A program made the position numbers and the translations under genes. Below, piece by piece: positions 4,464-10,351 of a DNA stretch of 10,351 bases. The stretch is from NCBI GenBank assembly GCA_903953195.1, contig CAJBIS010000036.1, positions 1 through 10,351 of the forward strand. Direction: 5' to 3'. The stretch comes from an uncultured Actinomycetes bacterium (GTDB lineage Bacteria; Actinomycetota; Acidimicrobiia; Acidimicrobiales; Microtrichaceae). The notes beneath the pieces are model-generated. The model was given only the letters and a program-made list of their open reading frames with translations, did no database searches and had not been told where the DNA came from. How positions within the stretch are numbered: position 1 is the stretch's first letter; the number at the start of each line of letters is the position of its first letter.

Positions 4464-6303
4464 ACGGGTTGGCGACCGACGACCGGCAGCCCGGCTCGGT
4501 CGTTCCCTCGAACGCCGAGGTGATGAACTGCTGGCTGCGCGAGCCGTCGAACGTGAGGTCGCTCGCCGCCTTGCCGGGACTCCGCGCTGCCAGCTGGCCG
4601 GGGATCGAGAGGTGGCTCGCCGGGCTGTTCGGGCCCGGCTTGAACTGCACCAGCTCGAGCGATCCGGCGGCACCCGATGTGGGGCAGTACGTCGACTCCA
4701 TCGACGTGAAGAGCGCCGTCGAGGTGCAGTCGGCCACCGGCGCCACGGCCGCAGCGGGCAGCCCGTCCGGGGCGACGCAGTGCACGACGGTGTCATCGGT
4801 GCCCTGCGCCATGAGGACCGGCACCGGCCGTCCCCGGTCCGTGGGGACCTTCGGGAACGGGTTGTCACCGAGCGGTCCCGGGATGTTCCATCGGATCCAC
4901 GAGCACCAGTCGGCGAGCGGGCCGGGCGGCGTCGTGGCGCACGCCCGGTCGACCCCGCCCGTGAAGTACTCGCCCTCGGAGTAGTCGGGGGGCAGGTTCC
5001 ACAGCTCGGGCACCAGCATCTGGTGTCTCCCGGCGTTGTAGTACTGCGACACGGCCTGCTTGATCTTGGTGGCTCCCGCGCCGGACAGGCAGAGCGGCAT
5101 CACCTGCGAGATCGTGTCCTGCCCCTCGGCGGTGGCGACCGCGTCGAGCTGCAGCGGTGGTGTGGTCGGTGCCGCCGGGGTGGCTGCGCCCGCCGAGGAG
5201 GACCCGGACGACGAGAAGCTGGCCCACGACCCGAAGATGTACGAGAAGAGCGCCGGCCCGACGGCGAGCTGCAACTGCTCGATCGGCAGCGGGATGATGC
5301 TGATCGACTGGTGCATCTCGCGGTCGGCGAGACCATCGCCGAACTCCGTGCCCGGCTGCCGGTCCGGCTGGACGATGAAGTTCGCGGCGGGGGCGAGGGC
5401 CAGAACGCCGAGCAGGCGGATGGTGCCCGGTTCGGTGCCGGTCGCGGCCAGGTAGGGATCGAAGAGCTGGCCGGTCCACAGTGCGGCATGGCCACCCTGT
5501 GAGTGTCCGGCGACGACCAGGTCCGAGCCGACGTCACCCGTCGCCGGGAACTCCTGCGCGCTCACCTGGCGCGCGGCGCGCACGGCGTCGATCGCGTTCG
5601 CGGCGGCGATGCGGCCGATGACGTAGGTGTCGTTCGGCTGGTAGTCCGGCGTGGCCACGATCCAGCCCTGGTCGACCGCGTACTGGAGCATGCCGCCGGA
5701 CGGCTGCCCCTCGTGCTTGCCGAGCAGGCTGCCGAAGGCGACCGTCTGGATGCCGGCCGGCATCGGTCCCCAGATCCCCTTGGCCGGGTCGCTCGAGGGC
5801 AGACAGGGCTGGTCGAGGCCCTGGGTTCCGTGGGTCCAGGTGAGGACGCGGGTTCGGCCCGCCGTTGCTCCAGCGGCCGTGGCGAGCGTCGGGCCGGCCG
5901 TGGGCAGCGTGACCGTGCCGCACACCAGCGTGAGATCGGACTCCGACTCGCTCGACGACACGTAGAGCATGCGCCAGACGCGGGCGCCGGTCGGGAAGCC
6001 GGGGCTGGCGTCGCCGCTGGCGTCGGTGGCGGTGAGCTCCTGGGTGCGCACGACGTCACCGGGTCTCGCTCCGGCCGGGACGGGGGAGCCGACACCGGTG
6101 TCGCCGGCGCACGGCGGCTGGGCGGCGGGTGGCGGTGGCTTGTTGCCGCAGCCGGGCAGGAGGAGCGCCGTGGCCGCCAGCGCCGCAACGGCGGCGGCCG
6201 AGCGGAGCCAGCCGCGCCGCCGGCGCGCGGTGCCGTCGGTGGTGCCGTCGGTGGTGCCGGCGGTGGTGCCGGCGGCAGTGCCGGTCGGGGTGTCCGCGGT
6301 CAT
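4462..6303 (-). CDS. Secretory-lipase-type alpha/beta-hydrolase lipoprotein
   Basis: 613 residues from ATG 6303. A basic stretch (RRRR, 27-30), a hydrophobic segment (about 35-50) and L-P-G-C with Cys52 form a lipoprotein signal; a Pro-rich spacer follows. The domain resembles the secretory lipase family (PF03583): THGTQGLDQPCLPS (157-170), GHSQGGHAALW (266-276) with nucleophile Ser268, GTDDTVV (501-507) with Asp504 as the likely acid, and His564 in SHLSIPG. Ten cysteines lie after Cys52, fitting disulfides outside the cell. A low-complexity Ser/Ala/Pro/Thr insert (about 363-383) interrupts the fold and may be a lid or linker. It probably hydrolyses a lipid or other ester near the envelope. 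The start is set by AGGAA four bases upstream and by an ATGA overlap with ogt; a start at 6393 would add 30 residues that merely read through ogt. The n-region before RRRR is unusually long (26 residues) and repetitive. Confidence 0.86.
   Translation of the reverse strand: MTADTPTGTAAGTTAGTTDGTTDGTARRRRGWLRSAAAVAALAATALLLPGCGNKPPPPAAQPPCAGDTGVGSPVPAGARPGDVVRTQELTATDASGDASPGFPTGARVWRMLYVSSSESESDLTLVCGTVTLPTAGPTLATAAGATAGRTRVLTWTHGTQGLDQPCLPSSDPAKGIWGPMPAGIQTVAFGSLLGKHEGQPSGGMLQYAVDQGWIVATPDYQPNDTYVIGRIAAANAIDAVRAARQVSAQEFPATGDVGSDLVVAGHSQGGHAALWTGQLFDPYLAATGTEPGTIRLLGVLALAPAANFIVQPDRQPGTEFGDGLADREMHQSISIIPLPIEQLQLAVGPALFSYIFGSWASFSSSGSSSAGAATPAAPTTPPLQLDAVATAEGQDTISQVMPLCLSGAGATKIKQAVSQYYNAGRHQMLVPELWNLPPDYSEGEYFTGGVDRACATTPPGPLADWCSWIRWNIPGPLGDNPFPKVPTDRGRPVPVLMAQGTDDTVVHCVAPDGLPAAAVAPVADCTSTALFTSMESTYCPTSGAAGSLELVQFKPGPNSPASHLSIPGQLAARSPGKAASDLTFDGSRSQQFITSAFEGTTEPGCRSSVANP
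6229..6276 (-). repeat. 12-bp tandem repeats in the lipase N-terminus
   Basis: Four close 12-bp copies run from 6229 to 6276 (plus-strand unit ggtgccgtcggt or ggtgccggcggt), with two more diverged copies reaching 6300. In the protein they encode a G-T-T/A-x tetrapeptide run just before the RRRR of the signal peptide. Units are in frame, so copy number could vary without breaking the gene. Confidence 0.9.
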
Positions 6304-6824
6304 CGGGTTCCTCGCTTCGGGTCGTGTCGGCATCCGTCTCGTCGCTCGAGATCCTCGAGCGTCAGCAGCGCCGCCTTCCGTTCGACCCCCCATGCGTAGC
6401 CGCCCAGCTCGCCGTCGGCGCGGACGACTCGATGACAGGGGATCGCGAGTGCCACCGGGTTCCGCCCACAGGCCTGACCGACCGCCCGTGCGGCGGCGGG
6501 TCGTCCGACACGTGCCGCGACCTCGGCATAGGAGCGTCGCCCACCCGGCGGAATCCGCCGCAGCTCGTCGAGCACGTCGCGCTGGAACGCCGTGGCGTCG
6601 AGATGCACGGGAAGGGTCTCGAGCGTGGGATCGCCGTCGAACCAGTCGTCAACCGTCGCGGCCAACCATCGGAGTTCGACGTCACCTCGGGCCCCGATCC
6701 GGTCCGGGTCGTCCCCGTCCGGGAATCCGATCGAGCGCAGGCCCGCGTGGTCGGCGACCACGACGACGGTGCCGAGTGGCGTGTCGGTGCTGGTCCACCG
6801 CTCGCTCGAGGGCCAGGCGCTCAC
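6300..6824 (-). CDS. ogt: Methylated-DNA--protein-cysteine S-methyltransferase (O6-alkylguanine repair)
   Basis: 174 residues, GTG start at 6824 overlapping the CoA-transferase stop (GTGA). It transfers O6-alkyl groups from guanine in DNA to its own cysteine in a one-use reaction. The active-site motif PCHRVV (129-134) contains acceptor Cys130. It is preceded by RAVGQACGRNPVALAI (113-128), holding the DNA-binding arginine finger (Arg113) and the Asn hinge (Asn123), and followed by LGGYAWGVERKAALLTLE (140-157), all as in Ogt/MGMT proteins. AFQRDVLDELRRIPPGGRRSYAEVA (79-103) is the DNA-binding helix region. There is no AdaA-type regulatory domain, so it matches the short constitutive Ogt form. 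The N-terminal domain is weakly conserved, as usual. The protein is cytosolic. Its place between a CoA-transferase and a lipoprotein lipase, with 4-base overlaps at both ends, is unusual and implies co-expression. Confidence 0.95.
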   Translation of the reverse strand: MSAWPSSERWTSTDTPLGTVVVVADHAGLRSIGFPDGDDPDRIGARGDVELRWLAATVDDWFDGDPTLETLPVHLDATAFQRDVLDELRRIPPGGRRSYAEVAARVGRPAAARAVGQACGRNPVALAIPCHRVVRADGELGGYAWGVERKAALLTLEDLERRDGCRHDPKRGTR

Positions 6825-8065
6825 GCGATGACGCCGCGTTCCCGGAGCCCGTCGAGCTCCGCATCGTCGAGCGACAACTCGCGGCGCAACACCTCATCGG
6901 TGTGCTCGCCGAGCCAGGGCACCCGTGTCTCGGGTCCGATCGCGACCTCCGACAGCTTCACCGGGTTGCCCGGGACGAGGATCGGCTCGTCGACACCGTC
7001 CACGCGGTCCATGGCCACGAGCATGTCGCGTCGATCCACATGCGGGTCGGCGACGACCTCGTCGTCGGTGAAGCACGGTCCGGCGGGAATCCCGGCGCCG
7101 GCGAGGAGCTCGCAGGCCTCGAGGCGACTCCGGCCGGCGGCCCACGACTCGATGGCGGGACGCAGGTCCGACTCGAGATGGTCGACCCAGCCCTGCCGCG
7201 AGCTGAACCGGGGGTCCTCGACCCACTCGGCCCGGCCGATCAGATCCATGAGCGCGGCGAACTGGTGCTCGCGCCCGACCTGCAGGACGAACCAGCCGTC
7301 GTCGGCCCGGAAGGTGGTGAGCACCACGGGTCCGACCTCGCCGCCGCGCAGCCCCATCGACCAGAAGTTCGCCACGATGTCGGTCATGGCGATCACCGAG
7401 TCGAGCATGGCGACATCGACGTACTGGCCGCGGCCGGTCGCCTCGCGGTGGCGCAGCGCGGCGAGGATCCCGATGGTGGTGAACAGGCCGGCGGAGATGT
7501 CGCCGAGCGCGCCGACCGGGTTGGCGGTCGGCGCCTGACCGGGCTCCGCCATGAACGTGTAGATCCCCGACATCGCCTCGGTGATCGACGCGAAGGCCGG
7601 GCGTTCCCGGTACGGCGAGTCGCCGGTGTTGCCGAACCCCGAGACCGACACGTAGATGCAGCTCGGATCGGCGGCCCGGACGTCGTCGTACCCGAGGCCG
7701 AGCCGGCTCATCGCCCCCGGCTTGAAGTTCTCGGCGAGCACGTCGAAGTGGGGGAGGAGTGAGAACACCAGGTCGCGGCCCTCGGGCTGCTTCAGGTCGA
7801 TGCAGATGCTCTGCTTGTTCAGGTTGTTCCGCAGGAAGGTGGCGCCGATCGGGCGGCCGCCCGGGTCGGCCATCGCCGGGAGCGACGACCGCCCCAGATC
7901 GCCGCCACGGGGCGACTCGACCTTGACGACCTCGGCGCCGAGCCGGCCCAACAGTTGTGTGGCGTAGGGGAGCGCCTGCATCTGTTCGAGCGCGAGGATC
8001 CGCACCCCGTCGAGCGGCTGCCCGTTGTCGGCTGCCGCGGCGTTGGCGATGTCTCCGAGCCGCAC
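6821..8065 (-). CDS. CaiB/BaiF family (class III) CoA-transferase
   Basis: 414 residues from GTG 8065, two bases after the ligase stop. The N-terminus PLDGVRILALEQ and GRLGAEVVKVESPRGGD match the family, as do NLNKQSICIDLKQPEGR, DVLAENFKPGAMSRLGLGY, SVSGFG and GRGQYVDVAMLDS. Asp189, in ALGDISAGL, aligns with the catalytic aspartate that forms the acyl anhydride in formyl-CoA transferase. These enzymes move CoA from a donor acyl-CoA to a carboxylic acid; some members are racemases of alpha-methyl acyl-CoAs, which is an alternative here and would fit branched or steroid side chains. The start is inferred, since an extension further upstream would only overlap the ligase gene in another frame. 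The protein is cytosolic. Adjacent to an acyl-CoA ligase, it may provide an ATP-free route to the same CoA ester, or act on a later intermediate. Confidence 0.93.
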   Translation of the reverse strand: MRLGDIANAAAADNGQPLDGVRILALEQMQALPYATQLLGRLGAEVVKVESPRGGDLGRSSLPAMADPGGRPIGATFLRNNLNKQSICIDLKQPEGRDLVFSLLPHFDVLAENFKPGAMSRLGLGYDDVRAADPSCIYVSVSGFGNTGDSPYRERPAFASITEAMSGIYTFMAEPGQAPTANPVGALGDISAGLFTTIGILAALRHREATGRGQYVDVAMLDSVIAMTDIVANFWSMGLRGGEVGPVVLTTFRADDGWFVLQVGREHQFAALMDLIGRAEWVEDPRFSSRQGWVDHLESDLRPAIESWAAGRSRLEACELLAGAGIPAGPCFTDDEVVADPHVDRRDMLVAMDRVDGVDEPILVPGNPVKLSEVAIGPETRVPWLGEHTDEVLRRELSLDDAELDGLRERGVIA

Positions 8066-8067
8066 CG

Positions 8068-9654
8068 TCAGACCCCGGCCCGCGTCCGCAGCGCGTTCTT
8101 GTCGACCTTGCCGGCCGGAACCAGCGGCAGCGCCTCGATGACCTCGACCCGACGCGGCGCCTTGTAGTTCGCCATGCGCTCCCGGGCCCACGCGATCACC
8201 TCGTCGGGATCGATGGTCGCGCCGCCGGTGGGTACGACGAAGGCCATGCCCACCTCACCGAGGCGCTCGTCGGGAATCCCGATCACCGCGGCCTGGGCGA
8301 TGTGCGGATGCGCGCCGAGCGCCTGTTCGATCTCGGCCGGATACGCGTTGAACCCGCCGACGATGAACATGTCCTTCATGCGGTCCGTGATCTGGATGTA
8401 GCCGCGCTCGTCCATCACGCCGATGTCGCCGGTGTGGAGCCAGCCGTCGGCGTCGATGGCCTCGGCCGTGGCGTCGGGATCGTCGGCGTAGCCGCGCATG
8501 ACGTTGTAGCCCCGCACGACGATCTCGCCGTTGGTGCCCCGCTCGACCTCGGCGCCCGTCTCGTCGACCACCTGCACCTCGACACCGGGGATGGCACGCC
8601 CCGACGTGGTGGCGATCGTCTCCGGGTCGTCGTCGTGCCGACACATGGTGGCGATGCCCGACGACTCGGTCAGGCCGTAGCCGGTGACCACGGTGTCGAA
8701 CCCGAGGACCTCCCGCATGTCGACGATCAACTGCACCGGGATCACCGCGGCGCCGGTGACCGCCAGTCGCAGCGTCCCGAGCCTCGACGGGTCCAGATCG
8801 GGGTGCTGCAGCATGCTCTGGTAGATCGCCGGCGGCCCGGGCAGCACGGTGATCCGGTCGTCCGAGATGCGCTGCATGATCGCCGGGACGTCGAACACGG
8901 CGTGCGGCAGGTTCGTGGCGCCGCGCATGAGGCACGCCAGGATGCCGGCATTGAGTCCGAAGCTGTGGAAGTACGGGTTGACCACCAGGTAGCGGTCCCC
9001 GGCCCGCAGTCCGATGACGTCGCACCACGACTCGAACCCCCGGCAGACCGCGCCGTGCTCCAACATGACGCCCTTCGGCTGGCCGGTCGTGCCCGAGGTG
9101 AACATGAGATGGCACAGGTCGTCCGGCGTCACCGCCGCGGCGCGGACGTCGAACTGCTCCGGGCCGACTGACCCCCCGGACTCGACGAACGCTCCGAACG
9201 TCGTGGTCTCGGCGTGCTCGCTGCCACGGAGCACCACGATCTGCTGCAGATCGGGCAGTTCGGGTCGACCGTCGGGTCCGTCGAGGAGGAGGGACACGTA
9301 GTTGGTGTCCAGGAAGTCGGTGACGGTGAACAGCACCCGGGCCGCGGACCGCTGCAGCAGCGAGGCGGCCTCGCTGCCGCGGTAGCGGGTGTTGATCGGC
9401 AGCAGCACGCCACCGACGCAGTGGGTGGCGAGCGAGGCCACGACCCACTCCCAGCAGTTCGGTGCCCAGATCGCGATCCGGTCGCCGGGCTGCACACCCG
9501 CGGCGATGAGCGCCTGGCCGGCACGCTGCACGTGTGCGAGCAACTGGCCGTGGGTGAGTGACACGTCACCGTCGACGAGCGCCTCGACGTCGCCGTGGGC
9601 GGCGACCGACTCGAGCAGCAGTTGGGGGATCGTGAGCGGTGGGTGCGAGGTCAT
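8068..9654 (-). CDS. FadD3-type acyl-CoA ligase (AMP-forming)
   Basis: 528 residues. It activates a carboxylic acid to an acyl-AMP and then a CoA thioester. The adenylation motifs are complete: FTSGTTGQPKG (185-195), the phosphate loop; TGYGLTE (324-330); GWLHTGD (404-410); ITDRMKDMFIVGGFNAYPAEIE (422-443), the hinge; and PAGKVDK (513-519) with catalytic Lys516. Stretches such as ITVLPGPPAIYQSMLQHP (268-285), TMCRHDDDPETIATTSGR (336-353) and NPYFHSFGLNAGILACL (226-242) resemble, from memory, mycobacterial FadD3, the ligase for the HIP propanoate side chain in steroid ring C/D breakdown. That substrate is an inference; other alicyclic or medium-chain acids are possible. ATG 9654 has AGGAG five bases upstream and overlaps the preceding stop (ATGA). 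A longer reading upstream is Arg-rich and only shadows the SnoaL-like gene. Confidence 0.93.
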   Translation of the reverse strand: MTSHPPLTIPQLLLESVAAHGDVEALVDGDVSLTHGQLLAHVQRAGQALIAAGVQPGDRIAIWAPNCWEWVVASLATHCVGGVLLPINTRYRGSEAASLLQRSAARVLFTVTDFLDTNYVSLLLDGPDGRPELPDLQQIVVLRGSEHAETTTFGAFVESGGSVGPEQFDVRAAAVTPDDLCHLMFTSGTTGQPKGVMLEHGAVCRGFESWCDVIGLRAGDRYLVVNPYFHSFGLNAGILACLMRGATNLPHAVFDVPAIMQRISDDRITVLPGPPAIYQSMLQHPDLDPSRLGTLRLAVTGAAVIPVQLIVDMREVLGFDTVVTGYGLTESSGIATMCRHDDDPETIATTSGRAIPGVEVQVVDETGAEVERGTNGEIVVRGYNVMRGYADDPDATAEAIDADGWLHTGDIGVMDERGYIQITDRMKDMFIVGGFNAYPAEIEQALGAHPHIAQAAVIGIPDERLGEVGMAFVVPTGGATIDPDEVIAWARERMANYKAPRRVEVIEALPLVPAGKVDKNALRTRAGV

Positions 9655-10115
9655 GGCTGCTCCTGAGGTGCGGTCGTGTCGTTGTCGATCGTGATGTGTC
9701 GCACGGTGATCCGCCAGCCGTTGCCGGTGCGGGTGAACTCGTCGTCGTAGGTGCCGGTCGATGCGACCACCGGCGCTCCGGCGGTCCCGGTCACGTAGAG
9801 CCAGGTGGATCGTGCCGTCGCCCGGTCCCCGTCGAGGCGCACCTCGACGGTCGTGGCCACATGGCGGGTGCCGGAGCCGGGTCCGACGCTGCCGTCGGCG
9901 ACTCGTTCGAGTCGCCCGGCCCGGATGTCTGCGTGGCCCCGCCGCGGGGCACTCGGGTGCTCCCATCGGCCGTCGACGGCGAAGCAGTCCACGTAGGCAT
10001 CGATGTCGTCGCCGTCGGCGAGGTGGGCGAGACGGGCGACGAGGTTGCGGATCTCGAGCTCGTCGGCGACCGTGCGGACACCGGCGTCGAGTTCGCTGGC
10101 TCCGGCGTGCACCAC
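9651..10115 (-). CDS. SnoaL-like / NTF2-fold protein, first gene of the operon
   Basis: 154 residues from GTG 10115. Residues about 14-145 match the SnoaL-like polyketide-cyclase/ketosteroid-isomerase fold: an N-terminal helix DELEIRNLVARLAHLADGDDIDAYVDCFAVDGRWEHP (18-54), then RHVATTVEVRLDGDRATARSTWLYV (84-108), TGTYDDEFTRTGNGWRITVRHITID (120-144). His85 and the Arg139-His140 pair sit where such proteins often place pocket residues. Members of this fold are isomerases, hydratases, cyclases or dehydratases, or non-catalytic binders, so the reaction is open; the ligase next door suggests an acyl or steroid-like intermediate. The start is the weak point: GTG 10115 lies eight bases after a TATCGT box, while a start at 10217 would cross the opposite gene's promoter and its first codons. 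The last codons contain the AGGAG of the ligase and the stop overlaps it by four bases. Confidence 0.8.
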   Translation of the reverse strand: MVHAGASELDAGVRTVADELEIRNLVARLAHLADGDDIDAYVDCFAVDGRWEHPSAPRRGHADIRAGRLERVADGSVGPGSGTRHVATTVEVRLDGDRATARSTWLYVTGTAGAPVVASTGTYDDEFTRTGNGWRITVRHITIDNDTTAPQEQP

Positions 10116-10123
10116 GACGTCGG

Positions 10124-10129
10124 ACGATA
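10124..10129 (-). promoter_or_regulatory. Possible -10 box (TATCGT) of the five-gene operon
   Basis: TATCGT on the minus strand lies eight bases before GTG 10115 and eleven before the next in-frame GTG (10112). It fits the TANNNT pattern but the spacing is two bases longer than at the other starts, so the leader would be one or two bases or the start codon differs. It is the only good candidate ahead of the operon in this window. Confidence 0.45.
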
Positions 10130-10185
10130 CCGCACGCCGCAGTCGGGTCCTCGGCCGACTCGCCGGAGTTGCGGCTCCGGGGCGG

Positions 10186-10191
10186 TAGGGT
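10186..10191 (+). promoter_or_regulatory. -10 box (TAGGGT) of a probable leaderless promoter for the small membrane protein
   Basis: TAGGGT, then six bases (CGGGTC), then ATG 10198. The spacing is identical to that at 1312, 1408 and 3013, and no Shine-Dalgarno is present. It faces away from the operon promoter, so the 82 bases between 10115 and 10198 form a divergent control region. Confidence 0.6.
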
Positions 10192-10197
10192 CGGGTC

Positions 10198-10351
10198 ATG
10201 GGCAGCAGCGGCGGCAAACCACGGAAGCCGGAACAGCACCACCTCCCGAAGGTCGGCTCGAAGGCGAACGAGGCCTACGAGGCCAAGGCGCGACGCAAGG
10301 AGGTCTTCGGACCACTCCCCATCGTCATCATCGCCGTGCTGATCGGCATCG
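10198..10351 (+). CDS. Small membrane protein, unknown, cut by window edge
   Basis: 51 residues are visible before the window ends. The first 37 are strongly basic and charged (MGSSGGKPRKPEQ, then a Lys/Arg/Glu-rich stretch ending ARRKEVFGP). Then a hydrophobic run begins (PLPIVIIAVLIGI, 39-51), which looks like the start of a transmembrane helix with a cytoplasmic basic N-terminus by the positive-inside rule. I do not recognise the family; small actinobacterial membrane proteins of the CrgA type share this layout, but no CrgA motif is seen. The start is well supported by the TAGGGT box six bases upstream. Confidence 0.7.
   Translation, partial: MGSSGGKPRKPEQHHLPKVGSKANEAYEAKARRKEVFGPLPIVIIAVLIGI

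Noticed and set aside
6304..6393. A lipase start at 6393, 30 residues upstream
   Set aside because: It would read through the ogt coding end and put the signal peptide too far inside. ATG 6303 has AGGAA four bases upstream and the ATGA overlap.
5969..9171. Long open frames on the plus strand (5969-7762 and 7957-9171) opposite the operon
   Set aside because: They lie antisense to the lipase, ogt, CoA-transferase and ligase genes, which have full family motifs. Their products are Arg/Ala/Gly/Asp-rich with no recognisable domain, as expected for shadow frames in high-GC DNA.
9655..10242. A longer ligase reading that would start at 10242
   Set aside because: The added residues are an Arg/Pro-rich shadow of the SnoaL-like gene, while ATG 9654 has AGGAG and a 4-base overlap with the upstream stop, and gives a normal ligase length.
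1..10351. A defence, toxin-antitoxin, phage or transposon system
   Set aside because: No nuclease, integrase, transposase, antitoxin-like pair or terminal inverted repeats were found in any confident gene; all fit metabolic, envelope, repair or signalling roles.

Overview
The window looks like a chromosomal stretch from a high-GC actinobacterium. The evidence is the very high GC content, GTG starts, two enzymes of F420-associated families, a Cys-x2-His-x2-Cys ferredoxin paired with a cytochrome P450, and several starts that sit exactly six bases after a TANNNT box, the signature of leaderless mRNAs. Acidimicrobiia or a related lineage is a guess; nothing seen fixes the genus. No RNA gene, insertion sequence, phage gene or CRISPR array was found. 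No gap between genes exceeds about 115 bases.

Layout. (1) 1-1312, minus strand: the N-terminal part of a PAS/GGDEF signalling protein cut by the window edge, and upstream of it a lipoprotein of the GH73 glucosaminidase type. (2) 1408-4442, plus strand: an LLM-class F420-type oxidoreductase, a PPOX-class F420-type flavoprotein, a cytochrome P450 and its small ferredoxin. Each of the first two genes ends inside a short tandem repeat that contains its stop codon. (3) 4462-10115, minus strand: a tight operon read right to left, consisting of a SnoaL-like protein, a FadD3-type acyl-CoA ligase, a CaiB/BaiF CoA-transferase, an Ogt-type DNA alkyltransferase and a large secretory-lipase-type lipoprotein. 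The four junctions are three 4-base overlaps and one 2-base gap. (4) 10198-10351, plus strand: the start of a small membrane protein, divergent from the operon.

How the parts may work together (inference). The P450/ferredoxin pair could hydroxylate a hydrophobic substrate. The lipoprotein lipase could release an acid from an ester outside the membrane. The ligase and the CoA-transferase could attach CoA to that acid or a breakdown product, and the SnoaL-like protein could isomerise or hydrate an intermediate. The F420-type proteins could reduce one. The ligase resembles the steroid-ring ligase FadD3, so steroid, terpenoid or similar alicyclic acids are reasonable candidates, but no substrate can be read from sequence. 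An alkyltransferase gene inside this operon is the odd member.

Most noteworthy: four starts with identical TANNNT-N6 spacing, three short tandem arrays (16, 18 and 12 bp units) at gene ends within about 4 kb, and the compact operon carrying ogt. I did not find a clearly new defence or mobile system.
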